A stretch of DNA of 64,000 nt from positions 10,691 through 74,690 of the forward strand of contig CAZFBS010000009.1 in NCBI GenBank assembly GCA_964517265.1, given 5' to 3'. The notes under the pieces are model-generated. The model was not told the origin of the DNA. It did not search any database and saw only the letters and a program-made list of their open reading frames with translations. The stretch is from REEP01 sp964517265 (GTDB lineage: Bacteria > Pseudomonadota > Alphaproteobacteria > Rhodospirillales > Defluviicoccaceae). Made by a program: the position numbers and the translations under genes. The first letter of the stretch is position 1, and every line of letters starts with the position of its first letter. Below are positions 1 through 7,652 of the stretch, piece by piece.

Positions 1-2
1 GG

Positions 3-878
3 GCCGGGGCGGTCATCCACGCCATGTCCAACGAGCAGGACATGCGACGGATGGGCGGCCTGTGGAAGCTGATCCCGGTGACGTATGTGTTGATGTGGAT
101 CGGCTCGCTGGCGCTGGCGGGGATCTGGCCTTTCGCCGGCTTTTACTCCAAGGACATCATTCTGGAGGCGGCTTACGCGGCGCATACCGGCATCGGCCAG
201 TATGCGTTCTGGATGGGGCTGCTGGCCGCGTTCCTGACCGCGTTCTACTCATGGCGTCTTTTGATCATGACGTTCCACGGCGCTCCCCGGGCGGACGATC
301 ACACCATGGCGCATGTCCACGAATCGCCGGCGGTGATGCTGGTTCCCCTTGGCGTGCTTGCGCTCGGCGCGGTGGTTGCCGGGTTTGCCGGCTACCAAGC
401 GTTCGTCGGCGATGACTGGCGCGCGTTCTGGGGCGCCTCCTTGTTCGTGCTGCCGGAACACAACGTATTGGAAGAGGCACATCACGTGCCGGCGTGGGTG
501 GTGCTCTCGCCGCTGATCGCGGCACTGTTGGGGATCGCGCTGGCGGTCGTGATGTACGCGCTCAAGCCCGATCTGCCGCGCGTCCTGGCCGAACGGTTCC
601 GTGCCATCTATCTCTTCCTTCTCAACAAGTGGTACTTCGACGAGTTGTACAACGCGCTGTTCGTTCGGCCCTCGTTCCAGATCGGGCGGGGACTGTGGAA
701 GGGCGGCGACGGTTTCGTCATTGACGGGTTCGGCCCCGACGGAATCGCGGCGGTCACAAGCGACCTCGCCCAGCGCGCGCGGCGGCTGCAGACGGGCTAT
801 GTGTACCATTACGCCTTTGCCATGCTGGTCGGGCTCGTCGTCATCATCACCGCCTATCTGCTTTACTGGGGCCTCTAG
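3..878 (+). CDS. nuoL: NADH-quinone oxidoreductase subunit L, 3' part
   Basis: This is the C-terminal 291 residues of the NuoL proton-pumping membrane subunit of respiratory complex I. The reading frame is open to the left edge of the window, so the gene is cut by the window and not truncated in nature. The residues AVIHAMSNEQDMRRMGGL near the start are the conserved HAL-x-x-EQDMRKMGGL block of the family. The FYSKDIIL segment carries the conserved lysine of the antiporter-like core. Several hydrophobic helices follow, and a last helix near the C terminus (MLVGLVVIITAYLLYWGL) matches the end of NuoL. The stop codon directly abuts the nuoM start, as expected inside a nuo operon. Only the part of the protein inside the window can be judged. 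Confidence 0.97.
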   Translation, partial: AGAVIHAMSNEQDMRRMGGLWKLIPVTYVLMWIGSLALAGIWPFAGFYSKDIILEAAYAAHTGIGQYAFWMGLLAAFLTAFYSWRLLIMTFHGAPRADDHTMAHVHESPAVMLVPLGVLALGAVVAGFAGYQAFVGDDWRAFWGASLFVLPEHNVLEEAHHVPAWVVLSPLIAALLGIALAVVMYALKPDLPRVLAERFRAIYLFLLNKWYFDELYNALFVRPSFQIGRGLWKGGDGFVIDGFGPDGIAAVTSDLAQRARRLQTGYVYHYAFAMLVGLVVIITAYLLYWGL

Positions 879-2390
879 ATGGATCTGCCGATCCTGTCTC
901 TGATTACGTTCCTGCCCCTCGCGGGCGCGGCCTTTATCATGGTCGTGCGCGGCGAGCCTGCGGTCGTTGCACGCAACGTGCGCTGGGTGGCGCTGTGGAC
1001 TTCGCTGATTGTCCTCGTGCTGTCGATCGGGGTTTGGATGGCGTTCGATACGCAGGCGCCGGGATTCCAGTTCGTCGAGCGGGCCACCTGGATGCCCGGG
1101 CTCAACATCGCCTACCACATGGGCGTGGACGGCATCTCGCTGCCGTTCATCCTGCTGTCGGCGGTACTGACGCCGATCTGCATCGTCGCCAGCTGGACCA
1201 GCATCAGCGATCGGGTCAAGGAGTACATGGTCGCGTTCCTGGTCATGGAAACGATGATGATCGGCATGTTCTGCGCGCTCGATCTGATTCTTTTCTATGT
1301 CTTCTTCGAGGCGACCTTGATTCCGATGTTCCTCATCATTGGGGTCTGGGGCGGGCCACGGCGCGTCTATGCGGCGTTTAAGTTCTTCCTCTATACGCTT
1401 GCGGGCTCGGTGCTGATGTTGCTGGCCATGCTGACGATGGTCATTGTCGCCGACACCACCGACATCCCGACATTGCTTGCCTACGATTTCCCCCGGCAGT
1501 TGCAGACTTGGCTGTGGCTGGCGTTCCTCGCCTCTTTTGCGGTGAAGGTGCCGATGTGGCCGGTGCACACCTGGCTGCCCGATGCCCACGTGGAAGCGCC
1601 GACGGCGGGCTCGGTGATCCTCGCCGGCGTGCTCCTGAAGTTTGGCGGGTACGGCTTCCTCCGTTTCTCGCTGCCGATGTTTCCGGAAGCCTCGATCACC
1701 TTCGCGCCGCTCATTTTCGGGCTGAGCATCATCGCGATCATCTATACCTCGCTGGTGGCGCTGGCCCAGGAGGACATGAAGAAGCTGATTGCGTACTCCT
1801 CGGTCGCGCACATGGGCTTCGTGACCATCGGGGCGTTCACGATGACGACTCAGGGCCTTGAAGGGGCCATTTTCCAGATGATCAGTCATGGCGTCGTCTC
1901 GGCCGCGTTGTTTCTGATCGTCGGTGTCGTTTACGACCGGATGCACTCCCGCGAGATCTCGTCCTACGGCGGGCTCGTGCATCGGATGCCGATTTACGCA
2001 GCGGTGTTCATGCTGTTCATGCTCGCGTCCGTCGGGCTGCCCGGCACCAGCGGGTTCGTCGGAGAGTTTCTCGTCATGGTCGGCGCCTTCACGGTCGATT
2101 CCTGGATTGCGGCGTTCGCCGCTCTCGGTATCATCCTGGGCGCGGCCTATATGCTCTATCTGTATCGACGCGTGGTCCTCGGCGCGCTGACAAAGGACTC
2201 CCTCAAGCGCATCACCGATTTGAGCCCACGCGAGATTGCCGTGTTCGCCCCCTTGGTGGTGCTGGTGCTGTGGATGGGAATCTACCCGTCCACCTTCCTC
2301 GACATGATGCATGTCTCGGTCGACAACCTCGTCAACCGGCTTGAGCTTGCCCGCGCCGGTCTCGAAGCCGTCAACGTCGCGGGGCAGTAA
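879..2390 (+). CDS. nuoM: NADH-quinone oxidoreductase subunit M
   Basis: This encodes NuoM, 503 residues, a Mrp-antiporter-like proton-pumping subunit in the membrane arm of complex I. The sequence is almost entirely hydrophobic helices. The block FYVFFEATLIPMFLIIG contains the conserved helix-5 glutamate needed for pumping. The block VKVPMWPVHTWLPDAHVEAP contains the family's lysine and the broken-helix region. The length matches the usual 490-510 residues. The ATG starts immediately after the nuoL stop with no gap, and nuoN follows 29 bases downstream, so the three are almost certainly co-transcribed and translationally coupled. Assignment against the similar NuoL and NuoN rests on the order L-M-N and on the HTWLPDAHVEAP signature. 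Confidence 0.97.
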   Translation: MDLPILSLITFLPLAGAAFIMVVRGEPAVVARNVRWVALWTSLIVLVLSIGVWMAFDTQAPGFQFVERATWMPGLNIAYHMGVDGISLPFILLSAVLTPICIVASWTSISDRVKEYMVAFLVMETMMIGMFCALDLILFYVFFEATLIPMFLIIGVWGGPRRVYAAFKFFLYTLAGSVLMLLAMLTMVIVADTTDIPTLLAYDFPRQLQTWLWLAFLASFAVKVPMWPVHTWLPDAHVEAPTAGSVILAGVLLKFGGYGFLRFSLPMFPEASITFAPLIFGLSIIAIIYTSLVALAQEDMKKLIAYSSVAHMGFVTIGAFTMTTQGLEGAIFQMISHGVVSAALFLIVGVVYDRMHSREISSYGGLVHRMPIYAAVFMLFMLASVGLPGTSGFVGEFLVMVGAFTVDSWIAAFAALGIILGAAYMLYLYRRVVLGALTKDSLKRITDLSPREIAVFAPLVVLVLWMGIYPSTFLDMMHVSVDNLVNRLELARAGLEAVNVAGQ

Positions 2391-2419
2391 GCCCGCCGAC
2401 CTTTGGGGACATTTCAGGA

Positions 2420-3901
2420 ATGCCAATCAGCCCCTTTCCCGATCTTTTTCCGGCACTTCCGGAGATCTTCCTGATCGTCACGGCGATGGGACTGCTGCTC
2501 TTGGGCGTTTGGCATGTGGAACCGGACTCCCCAGGGCAGGCTCCGTCCGCCCGGCTGATTTCGCGACTGGGCCTTTTGCTGCTGGTCGTGGCGATCGTGC
2601 TGGTCCTGATCGTCGGTGCACGAGAGCCCCTCATCTCGTTCGGCGGCATGTTCGTCGTCAACGAGTTTGTCGTGTTCTTCAAAGTCCTCGTGCTGATCGC
2701 GGCCGCCGTGTCTTTGTTCATTGCGCAGGACTACCTGGAACTTCACAACACCTCGCGATTCGAATTCACCGTGCTGATGATGTTCGCCTCCGTCGGCATG
2801 TTGATGATGATCTCGGCGAACGATTTTCTGGCGCTGTACATCGGCCTCGAATTGCAGAGTCTCTGCCTTTACGTTCTTGCCGCGTTCCAGCGCAACGACG
2901 TGAGATCGTCGGAGGCGGGGCTCAAGTACTTCGTTCTCAGCGCATTGGCGTCGGGCCTGCTCCTTTATGGGATCTCGCTCATTTACGGCTTCGCCGGCGC
3001 GACCAATTTCGATGCTCTTGCCATCGCCTTCCAGGACTATGCCGGCGCGGCGCCGCCGGTCGGCCTGATTACCGGTTTGGTTTTCATCCTGTCCGGGTTG
3101 GCTTTCAAAATATCCGCAGTCCCGTTCCATATGTGGACGCCGGACGTCTACGACGGGGCACCGACCCCCACCACCGCATTCTTCTCGGTCGGTCCCAAGC
3201 TGGCCGCGGTCGCTCTCTTGCTCCGGGTGATGATGGATCCGTTTGCCGATCTCGTCGGTCAATGGCAGCAGATCATCATTCTGATCTCGATCGGCTCGAT
3301 GGTTCTGGGTGCGCTCGGGGCAATCGGGCAGACGAACATCAAACGGCTGATGGCGTACAGTTCCATCGGCAACGTGGGTTATGCGCTGATCGGCCTCGCT
3401 GCGGGTACCAGTGCCGGCATCAGCAGCGTGATGATCTACATGGCAATCTATCTGGTCACCAACCTCGGCGCCTTCACCTGCATTCTCAGCATGCGCCGCC
3501 GCGACAAGATGGTCGTCGGCATCGCCGATCTGGCCGGCCTCTCCAAGACCCATCCCGGAATGGCGCTGGCGATGGCGATCTTTATGTTCTCGCTGGCGGG
3601 CATCCCGCCGTTGGCCGGATTTTTCGCGAAGGTCTATGTGTTCTTCGCGGCGATGGACGCGGGGCTATGGGCGCTGGCCATCGTCGGCGTGCTGACCTCG
3701 GTGGTGGGCGCGTTCTACTATCTGCGCATCGTCAAGGTCATGTACTTCGACGAAGTGACGCAGCCGCTCGATCGTGCGATCGGGCGCGATGTCGGTGTTG
3801 TGATGCTGAGCGCCGGTGCGGTCGTCCTGTTCTTTTTCGTCTATCCGGAGCCGCTCGTGGCCAGCGCTGCAGACGCCGCCGTGTCCTTATTCACGCGGTA
3901 A
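2420..3901 (+). CDS. nuoN: NADH-quinone oxidoreductase subunit N
   Basis: This encodes NuoN, 493 residues, the third antiporter-like pump subunit of complex I in the cytoplasmic membrane. Key blocks are LYIGLELQSLCLYVLAAF, with the conserved glutamate, and FKISAVPFHMWTPDVYDGAP, with the conserved lysine-type helix and the NuoN-specific PFHMWTPDVYDGAPTP motif. About fourteen hydrophobic segments can be counted. It is the last nuo gene of the operon. Its TAA stop shares one base with the ATG of birA (TAATG), which ties biotin ligase translation to the complex I transcript. The first ATG is used; a GGGGAC purine stretch lies a dozen bases upstream. Confidence 0.97.
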   Translation: MPISPFPDLFPALPEIFLIVTAMGLLLLGVWHVEPDSPGQAPSARLISRLGLLLLVVAIVLVLIVGAREPLISFGGMFVVNEFVVFFKVLVLIAAAVSLFIAQDYLELHNTSRFEFTVLMMFASVGMLMMISANDFLALYIGLELQSLCLYVLAAFQRNDVRSSEAGLKYFVLSALASGLLLYGISLIYGFAGATNFDALAIAFQDYAGAAPPVGLITGLVFILSGLAFKISAVPFHMWTPDVYDGAPTPTTAFFSVGPKLAAVALLLRVMMDPFADLVGQWQQIIILISIGSMVLGALGAIGQTNIKRLMAYSSIGNVGYALIGLAAGTSAGISSVMIYMAIYLVTNLGAFTCILSMRRRDKMVVGIADLAGLSKTHPGMALAMAIFMFSLAGIPPLAGFFAKVYVFFAAMDAGLWALAIVGVLTSVVGAFYYLRIVKVMYFDEVTQPLDRAIGRDVGVVMLSAGAVVLFFFVYPEPLVASAADAAVSLFTR

Positions 3902-4665
3902 TGGCAGCCGGGGCCAACCTTCCCGATTTCTTTCTTCCGATCCTGCTGGACGGCGTTGACTCGACCAGCGCGGAGGCCGCGCGCCGGGCTCGCGAGGGCG
4001 CACCGGAAGGAACGCTGGTCTGGGCTGAGGCGCAGAGCGCGGGTCGCGGCCGGCGCGGAAGGGTCTGGTTGTCACCGCCGGGCAACCTTTACTGCTCGCT
4101 GGTGGTGCGACCGGCCTGCCCGGCGGCGCAAGCTGTTCAACTCGGATTCATCGCCGGCCTCGCCGTGGCGAAGACGGCGGAAGGCTCTTTGCCGCCGGAG
4201 CGGCGCGTCTGCTGCAAATGGCCCAACGACGTTCTTGTCGGCGGCCGCAAAGTGGCCGGTGTGCTGCTTGACGCGTCCTCGGCGGCGGACGGCCGCTGCG
4301 AGTGGGTCGTCATCGGGATGGGCATCAATGTGCGCTGGCATCCGGGACCTGACGAAGCGGATTTTCCGGCAAGCTCGCTGGCAGCCGAGGGCGCCGATCG
4401 CAGCGAGCCGGCGCGTTTTCTGGAGCTCCTGGCACCCCACCTGCACGATGGCCTCGAGCGGTGGCGCGGGCAGGGTTTCGCTGCGGTGCGCGAGGAGTGG
4501 CTTCGACGGGCGTTCGGCTTGCATCAGGAGATGACCGTACGTCTTCACGACCGCGTGCTCAGCGGGACCTTCGCCGGGCTGGATGAATTCGGGGCGATGG
4601 TGCTGACCTGTGCCGACGGAACCCACGTGGTGACGGCGGGAGACGTGCTCTCGGCGCGCGCCTGA
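3901..4665 (+). CDS. birA: Biotin--[acetyl-CoA-carboxylase] ligase
   Basis: This cytoplasmic enzyme, 254 residues, activates biotin with ATP and attaches it to the carboxyl-carrier protein of acetyl-CoA carboxylase and related carboxylases. The GRGRRGRVW loop that orders over biotinyl-AMP lies about 40-50 residues in, preceded by the VDSTSAEA substrate-binding block. KWPNDVLV with the conserved lysine comes near residue 110. A C-terminal SH3-like cap follows. There is no N-terminal helix-turn-helix, so this is the monofunctional form and not the biotin-operon repressor of E. coli. The chosen ATG overlaps the nuoN stop by one base. The open frame extends far upstream inside nuoN, but nothing there resembles BirA. 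The location between nuoN and coaX is the usual alphaproteobacterial one. Confidence 0.95.
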   Translation: MAAGANLPDFFLPILLDGVDSTSAEAARRAREGAPEGTLVWAEAQSAGRGRRGRVWLSPPGNLYCSLVVRPACPAAQAVQLGFIAGLAVAKTAEGSLPPERRVCCKWPNDVLVGGRKVAGVLLDASSAADGRCEWVVIGMGINVRWHPGPDEADFPASSLAAEGADRSEPARFLELLAPHLHDGLERWRGQGFAAVREEWLRRAFGLHQEMTVRLHDRVLSGTFAGLDEFGAMVLTCADGTHVVTAGDVLSARA

Positions 4666-4687
4666 CAAGAAGAACGGACTGGAAATA

Positions 4688-5476
4688 ATGCTGCTGGCGA
4701 TCGATTGCGGGAACACCAACATCGTTTTTGCCATCTTCGACGAGGCCGGCTGCCTGCGCGGAGAATGGCGCTCGTCGACCAACGTCAACAGGACCGCCGA
4801 CGAAATCGGGGTCTGGTTGACGCAGGTGATGACGATCGGCGAGCTCGATCCCCGCCAGATCAACGCGGCGATCATCGCGACCGTGGTGCCGGCCGTTCTT
4901 TTCAACCTTCGCGTGATGTGTCGGCGTTATTTCAAATGTCAGGCGCTTGTGGTCGGATCGCCGGATGTCGACCTTGGCATTCAGATTTCCGTGGACAGAC
5001 CGGAGGAGGTCGGGGCGGATCGGCTGGTGAACGCGGTGGCGGCACGGGACGAGTACGGCGGGCCCCTCGTCATCGTGGATTTCGGCACCGCAACGACGTT
5101 CGACGTTGTCGACCAGAGCGGGAGCTATCTCGGCGGCGCGATCTGTCCAGGGGTCAATTTGTCGCTTGAGGTTTTGCATATGGCCGCGGCTCAGTTGCCG
5201 CGGGTTGCGATCGGGCGGCCGGAGAGGGTGATCGGCAAGAACACTATCCAGGCGATGCGATCGGGAATTTTCTGGGGCTATGTTGGGCTGATCGAAGGCA
5301 TGGTGATGCGCATCAGCGAGGAACTGGGGATGGAAGTCACCGCCATCGCCACCGGGGGGCTGTCGGTGCTGTTCACCGAGTGCACGCCGATCCTCAAGCA
5401 TGCCGATCCGGACCTGACGCTGAAGGGACTGCTGGCGCTGCACCGGCGAAACGTGGGCAAGCTCGCAGGCGGTTGA
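4688..5476 (+). CDS. coaX: Type III pantothenate kinase
   Basis: This encodes the type III (CoaX) pantothenate kinase, 262 residues, which phosphorylates pantothenate in the first committed step of coenzyme A synthesis. The N-terminal LLAIDCGNTNIVFAIF is the phosphate-binding loop of the acetate/sugar kinase fold. VDFGTATTFDVVD around residue 130 carries the second conserved aspartate region, and GADRLVNAVAA is the pantothenate-site block. TGGLSVLF near the C terminus is also typical. Length is standard for the family. It starts 22 bases after birA. Ribonuclease J, which commonly follows coaX in this class, is not present here. Confidence 0.95.
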   Translation: MLLAIDCGNTNIVFAIFDEAGCLRGEWRSSTNVNRTADEIGVWLTQVMTIGELDPRQINAAIIATVVPAVLFNLRVMCRRYFKCQALVVGSPDVDLGIQISVDRPEEVGADRLVNAVAARDEYGGPLVIVDFGTATTFDVVDQSGSYLGGAICPGVNLSLEVLHMAAAQLPRVAIGRPERVIGKNTIQAMRSGIFWGYVGLIEGMVMRISEELGMEVTAIATGGLSVLFTECTPILKHADPDLTLKGLLALHRRNVGKLAGG

Positions 5477-5595
5477 TCGCGTTTCACGCCTCGCCGATGC
5501 TCTCGGAGAACCGCGAGCAGCTAACGCGTTTCCGATGATCGGCATAAAGGAATCGACGGTTTGGCCGCGACACCTATTATAAACCTGCGGTGATT

Positions 5596-5610
5596 GGGAA
5601 CCGGGTTCCC
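5596..5610. promoter_or_regulatory. Perfect 7-bp inverted repeat upstream of DUF1467 gene
   Basis: GGGAACC-G-GGTTCCC is a perfect inverted repeat with a one-base centre, 41 bases before the start of the DUF1467 gene. An AT-rich TATTAT lies just upstream at 5575-5580. The short spacer makes it more like a protein-binding operator than an RNA hairpin. No regulator is known from the sequence, so this is only a candidate site. Confidence 0.3.
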
Positions 5611-5651
5611 TTGGGTATTTCCTTGGAGAAGCGGGCGGGAAGCGTGACGGG

Positions 5652-5888
5652 ATGGGGTGGATCAGCGGCGTTGCCGTCTATTTCATTATCTGGTGGGTTG
5701 TCATCTTTGCCGTTCTGCCGTGGGGTGCGCAACCCACCGCCAACGATGACCTGATCGAAGGTCAGGAACCGGGCGCGCCGGGTAAACCGCGACTGTTGGT
5801 GAAGATGGTTGCGACCACGCTGGTGGCCGGTGTGGTTTGGGGGATTGTCTACCTGATCATCGAATATGGAGGGATCTCGCTCCGCTGA
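5652..5888 (+). CDS. DUF1467 family small membrane protein
   Basis: This is a 78-residue protein of the DUF1467 family, which has no assigned function. Two transmembrane helices are evident: residues about 4-24 (VAVYFIIWWVVIFAVLPWG) and about 50-70 (KMVATTLVAGVVWGIVYLII). They are joined by a short polar loop containing the family's WG-x-QP and PGAP-x-KPRL blocks. The gene normally lies between ribonuclease J or mce and proS in alphaproteobacteria, and here it directly follows coaX. The ATG at 5652 is preceded by purine-rich GGGAAG. The gene is most likely expressed from its own promoter, since 175 bases separate it from coaX. Confidence 0.85.
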   Translation: MGWISGVAVYFIIWWVVIFAVLPWGAQPTANDDLIEGQEPGAPGKPRLLVKMVATTLVAGVVWGIVYLIIEYGGISLR

Positions 5889-6154
5889 GGTTTCGGAACG
5901 GCCCAGGGATGGCGGTCGGGCAACCTTCGATTCCATCCGGCAGAACGGCCGGAGACGTCATTGGCCGGATCGAGCGATGCGGAGGGCGGGCCACGCTTTA
6001 CGTTGAACCCGCCTCCGTCGTGCGGCGCCTTGGAGACGAAAGGGGCGTATTCTGCCGCATCGAGCGTAGTAACGTATTTCCCGGGAGCACCAAGGAATCC
6101 GGCGGATGACGCTTCGCCTGCGCCCGTCCTATGGCGCCGCATCGCAATACGGCG

Positions 6155-6418
6155 TCAGTGGGGAGCGGTCCAGGCGAACGCACCCGACTCGCCTTTGACA
6201 TGGGTGTCGAACAGATAGAGCATTCCTCCATAGCTCAAGAAACTGACCGTAACCAAGGTCGCGATCGCGATCCAGCCACGAATTCCGTGGCGCCGCCGCC
6301 GTTGCGTTGCAGGGACAACCGCCTCCAATTCCGCGGGATCTGATGCAAGATCAACGGCAGCGCTCGAAGAATGAGTGTAGTCCATGCTATTACCAATCCG
6401 ATGTAATTGCTTTTCCAC
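6155..6418 (-). CDS. Small single-helix membrane protein, unknown function
   Basis: I do not recognise this ORF. It could give up to 87 residues from a GTG at 6418, or 76 from the ATG at 6385. A polar, acidic N-terminal half is followed by an arginine cluster (RRRRHGIRG) and one strong transmembrane helix (WIAIATLVTVSFLSYGGMLY) with a short C-terminal tail. The positive-inside rule puts the N terminus in the cytoplasm. A purine-rich AGGGGGA stands close before the GTG. AT-rich DNA and a perfect palindrome lie further upstream on the same strand. It is the only minus-strand candidate in the first 30 kb and sits in an accessory insert. Composition and the clear helix argue for a real gene, but no homology supports it. 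Confidence 0.4.
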   Translation of the reverse strand: MEKQLHRIGNSMDYTHSSSAAVDLASDPAELEAVVPATQRRRRHGIRGWIAIATLVTVSFLSYGGMLYLFDTHVKGESGAFAWTAPH

Positions 6419-6737
6419 TTCCCCCTATGGTAGTGACGCGCATATTGCGCGATCATGGGTTGAAGTTAAACCCCCACTGGGGGTAGAACATGCAGTTATA
6501 TAGGGAGATATTCGTTAATTGCATCTTAGGGTTGTCGCTGTCTCTGGTGCACGGGGGCTTCTCGCAGCAGCCTGATCTTGATTCGCTTCCGCACCGGGGA
6601 GGGGGGCGTCCCTGCGAGTGTGGCCAGCGGGGAGGCCCCCGGCGGCACACAGGCCGGCGCCGGCGGCGCGTCCTCCCTCCCGGCGCCGTGTTCCCGCGGT
6701 GGAGCGGGGTGCGGTCTCGCCGGGGAGAGACGCGCCG
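6419..6737. other. Intergenic region with AT-rich promoter-like DNA
   Basis: This 319-base stretch separates the minus-strand small membrane ORF from the plus-strand glycosyltransferase and so should hold divergent promoters. Positions 6488-6535 (TATATAGGG, ATATTCGTTAATT) are far richer in A+T than the surrounding genome. A perfect palindrome lies at 6470-6484. The right third (6590-6737) is extremely GC-rich and can be read as a proline-, arginine- and alanine-rich extension of the glycosyltransferase. I judge that stretch to be leader or non-coding. Confidence 0.4.
6470..6484. promoter_or_regulatory. Perfect palindrome ACCCCC-ACT-GGGGGT
   Basis: The arms ACCCCC (6470-6475) and GGGGGT (6479-6484) are perfectly complementary around a three-base centre. 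The palindrome lies 52 bases upstream of the possible GTG start of the minus-strand small membrane ORF and next to AT-rich promoter-like DNA. The short loop makes it a better candidate for a dimeric regulator's operator than for a terminator. No T-run follows on either strand. Confidence 0.35.
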
Positions 6738-7652
6738 TTGATTTCCGTCGTCATCGTGAACTACAACGCCGGCTCCCTGCTGGCGGCGTGCGTGGATGCG
6801 GCCCTGCCGCAAGTGGACGAGGTCGTGGTTATCGATAATGCCTCGTCCGATGACAGCCTCGCCCGGTTGACGGCGCGTTTTCCGGACGAGGCCAGGCTCC
6901 GGGTGATCCGCAACGAGAGGAATCGAGGGTTCGCCGCCGCCTGCAATCAGGGAGCGGCGGCGGCCGCGGGCGATGAGGTGATGTTTCTCAATCCCGATTG
7001 CGTCCTTGCGGCCGATTGCGTTTCGATTTTGCGGGAAACGCTGAGAGGGCAGGGGACGGGAGGCTCAAATACCAATTCGGACATCGGTATGGTGGGTGGC
7101 CTTCTGCTGAATCCCGACGGCAGCGAGCAGGGCGGCGGGCGGCGGGCGATTCCGACCCCGTGGCGATCGTTCGTCCGGGCGTTCGGTCTTTGGCGGCTGG
7201 CCGATCGCTTCCCCCGCGTGTTCTTCGATTTTCATCTGCACAAACAGCCTCTGCCTGCGCATCCCCTTGAGGTGGAAGCAATATCCGGCGCCTGCATGCT
7301 GGTTGCGCGGCAGGCGATGGCAAAGGTCGGGCTGTGGGACGAAGGGTATTTCCTCCACTGCGAGGATCTCGATTGGTGCATGCGTTTTCGGGAGAACGGA
7401 TACCGGATCATGTTCGTGCCGAAGGCGCGGGTCGTTCACGCGCTCGGCGCGTGCGGGCGCGCCCGCCCTGTTTTCGTGGAGTGGCATAAGCACAAGGGAA
7501 TGGTGCGATTCTATCGCAAGTTCTTCCGGGATCGCTATCCCGGCATTCTGATGGGGTTCGTCGTCTTCGCGGTCTGGATGCGGTTTGCCGCGAGCGCGGG
7601 ATACCACGGCGTGCGTCGTGCCGGGCGCGCCTTGGGGATCGGACGTGGATAG
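6738..7652 (+). CDS. Glycosyltransferase family 2 (rhamnosyltransferase-like)
   Basis: This is a GT-A fold glycosyltransferase that transfers a nucleotide-activated sugar to a glycan or lipid acceptor at the cytoplasmic side of the membrane. It opens with the family block ISVVIVNYNAG, followed by VDEVVVIDNASSDDS. FLNPDCVL stands at the DXD metal-binding position. GLWDEGYFLHCEDLDWCMR, with the ExD pair, and the following GYRIMFVPKARVVHALG are typical of WbbL-like rhamnosyltransferases. I place the start at the TTG at 6738, just before the first strand, with GGGGAG upstream. A GTG at 6618 would add 40 low-complexity proline- and arginine-rich residues. It ends 8 bases inside the next gene, so the two form a small operon. 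Donor and acceptor cannot be told from sequence. Confidence 0.85.
   Translation: MISVVIVNYNAGSLLAACVDAALPQVDEVVVIDNASSDDSLARLTARFPDEARLRVIRNERNRGFAAACNQGAAAAAGDEVMFLNPDCVLAADCVSILRETLRGQGTGGSNTNSDIGMVGGLLLNPDGSEQGGGRRAIPTPWRSFVRAFGLWRLADRFPRVFFDFHLHKQPLPAHPLEVEAISGACMLVARQAMAKVGLWDEGYFLHCEDLDWCMRFRENGYRIMFVPKARVVHALGACGRARPVFVEWHKHKGMVRFYRKFFRDRYPGILMGFVVFAVWMRFAASAGYHGVRRAGRALGIGRG

Noticed and set aside
249..2426. Minus-strand open frame of about 725 codons opposite nuoL and nuoM
   Set aside because: It is antisense to hydrophobic genes and gives a highly charged His/Arg/Glu-rich product with no recognisable fold. The plus-strand genes are unambiguous.
2311..3900. Long upstream extension of the birA frame through nuoN
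   Set aside because: The extra 530 residues are an out-of-frame reading of nuoN. BirA similarity starts exactly at the ATG overlapping the nuoN stop.
5849..6218. Overlapping short ORFs on both strands just after the DUF1467 gene
   Set aside because: Neither has a good ribosome-binding site, membrane segment or known motif. Nothing favours one strand, so I leave the stretch as non-coding.
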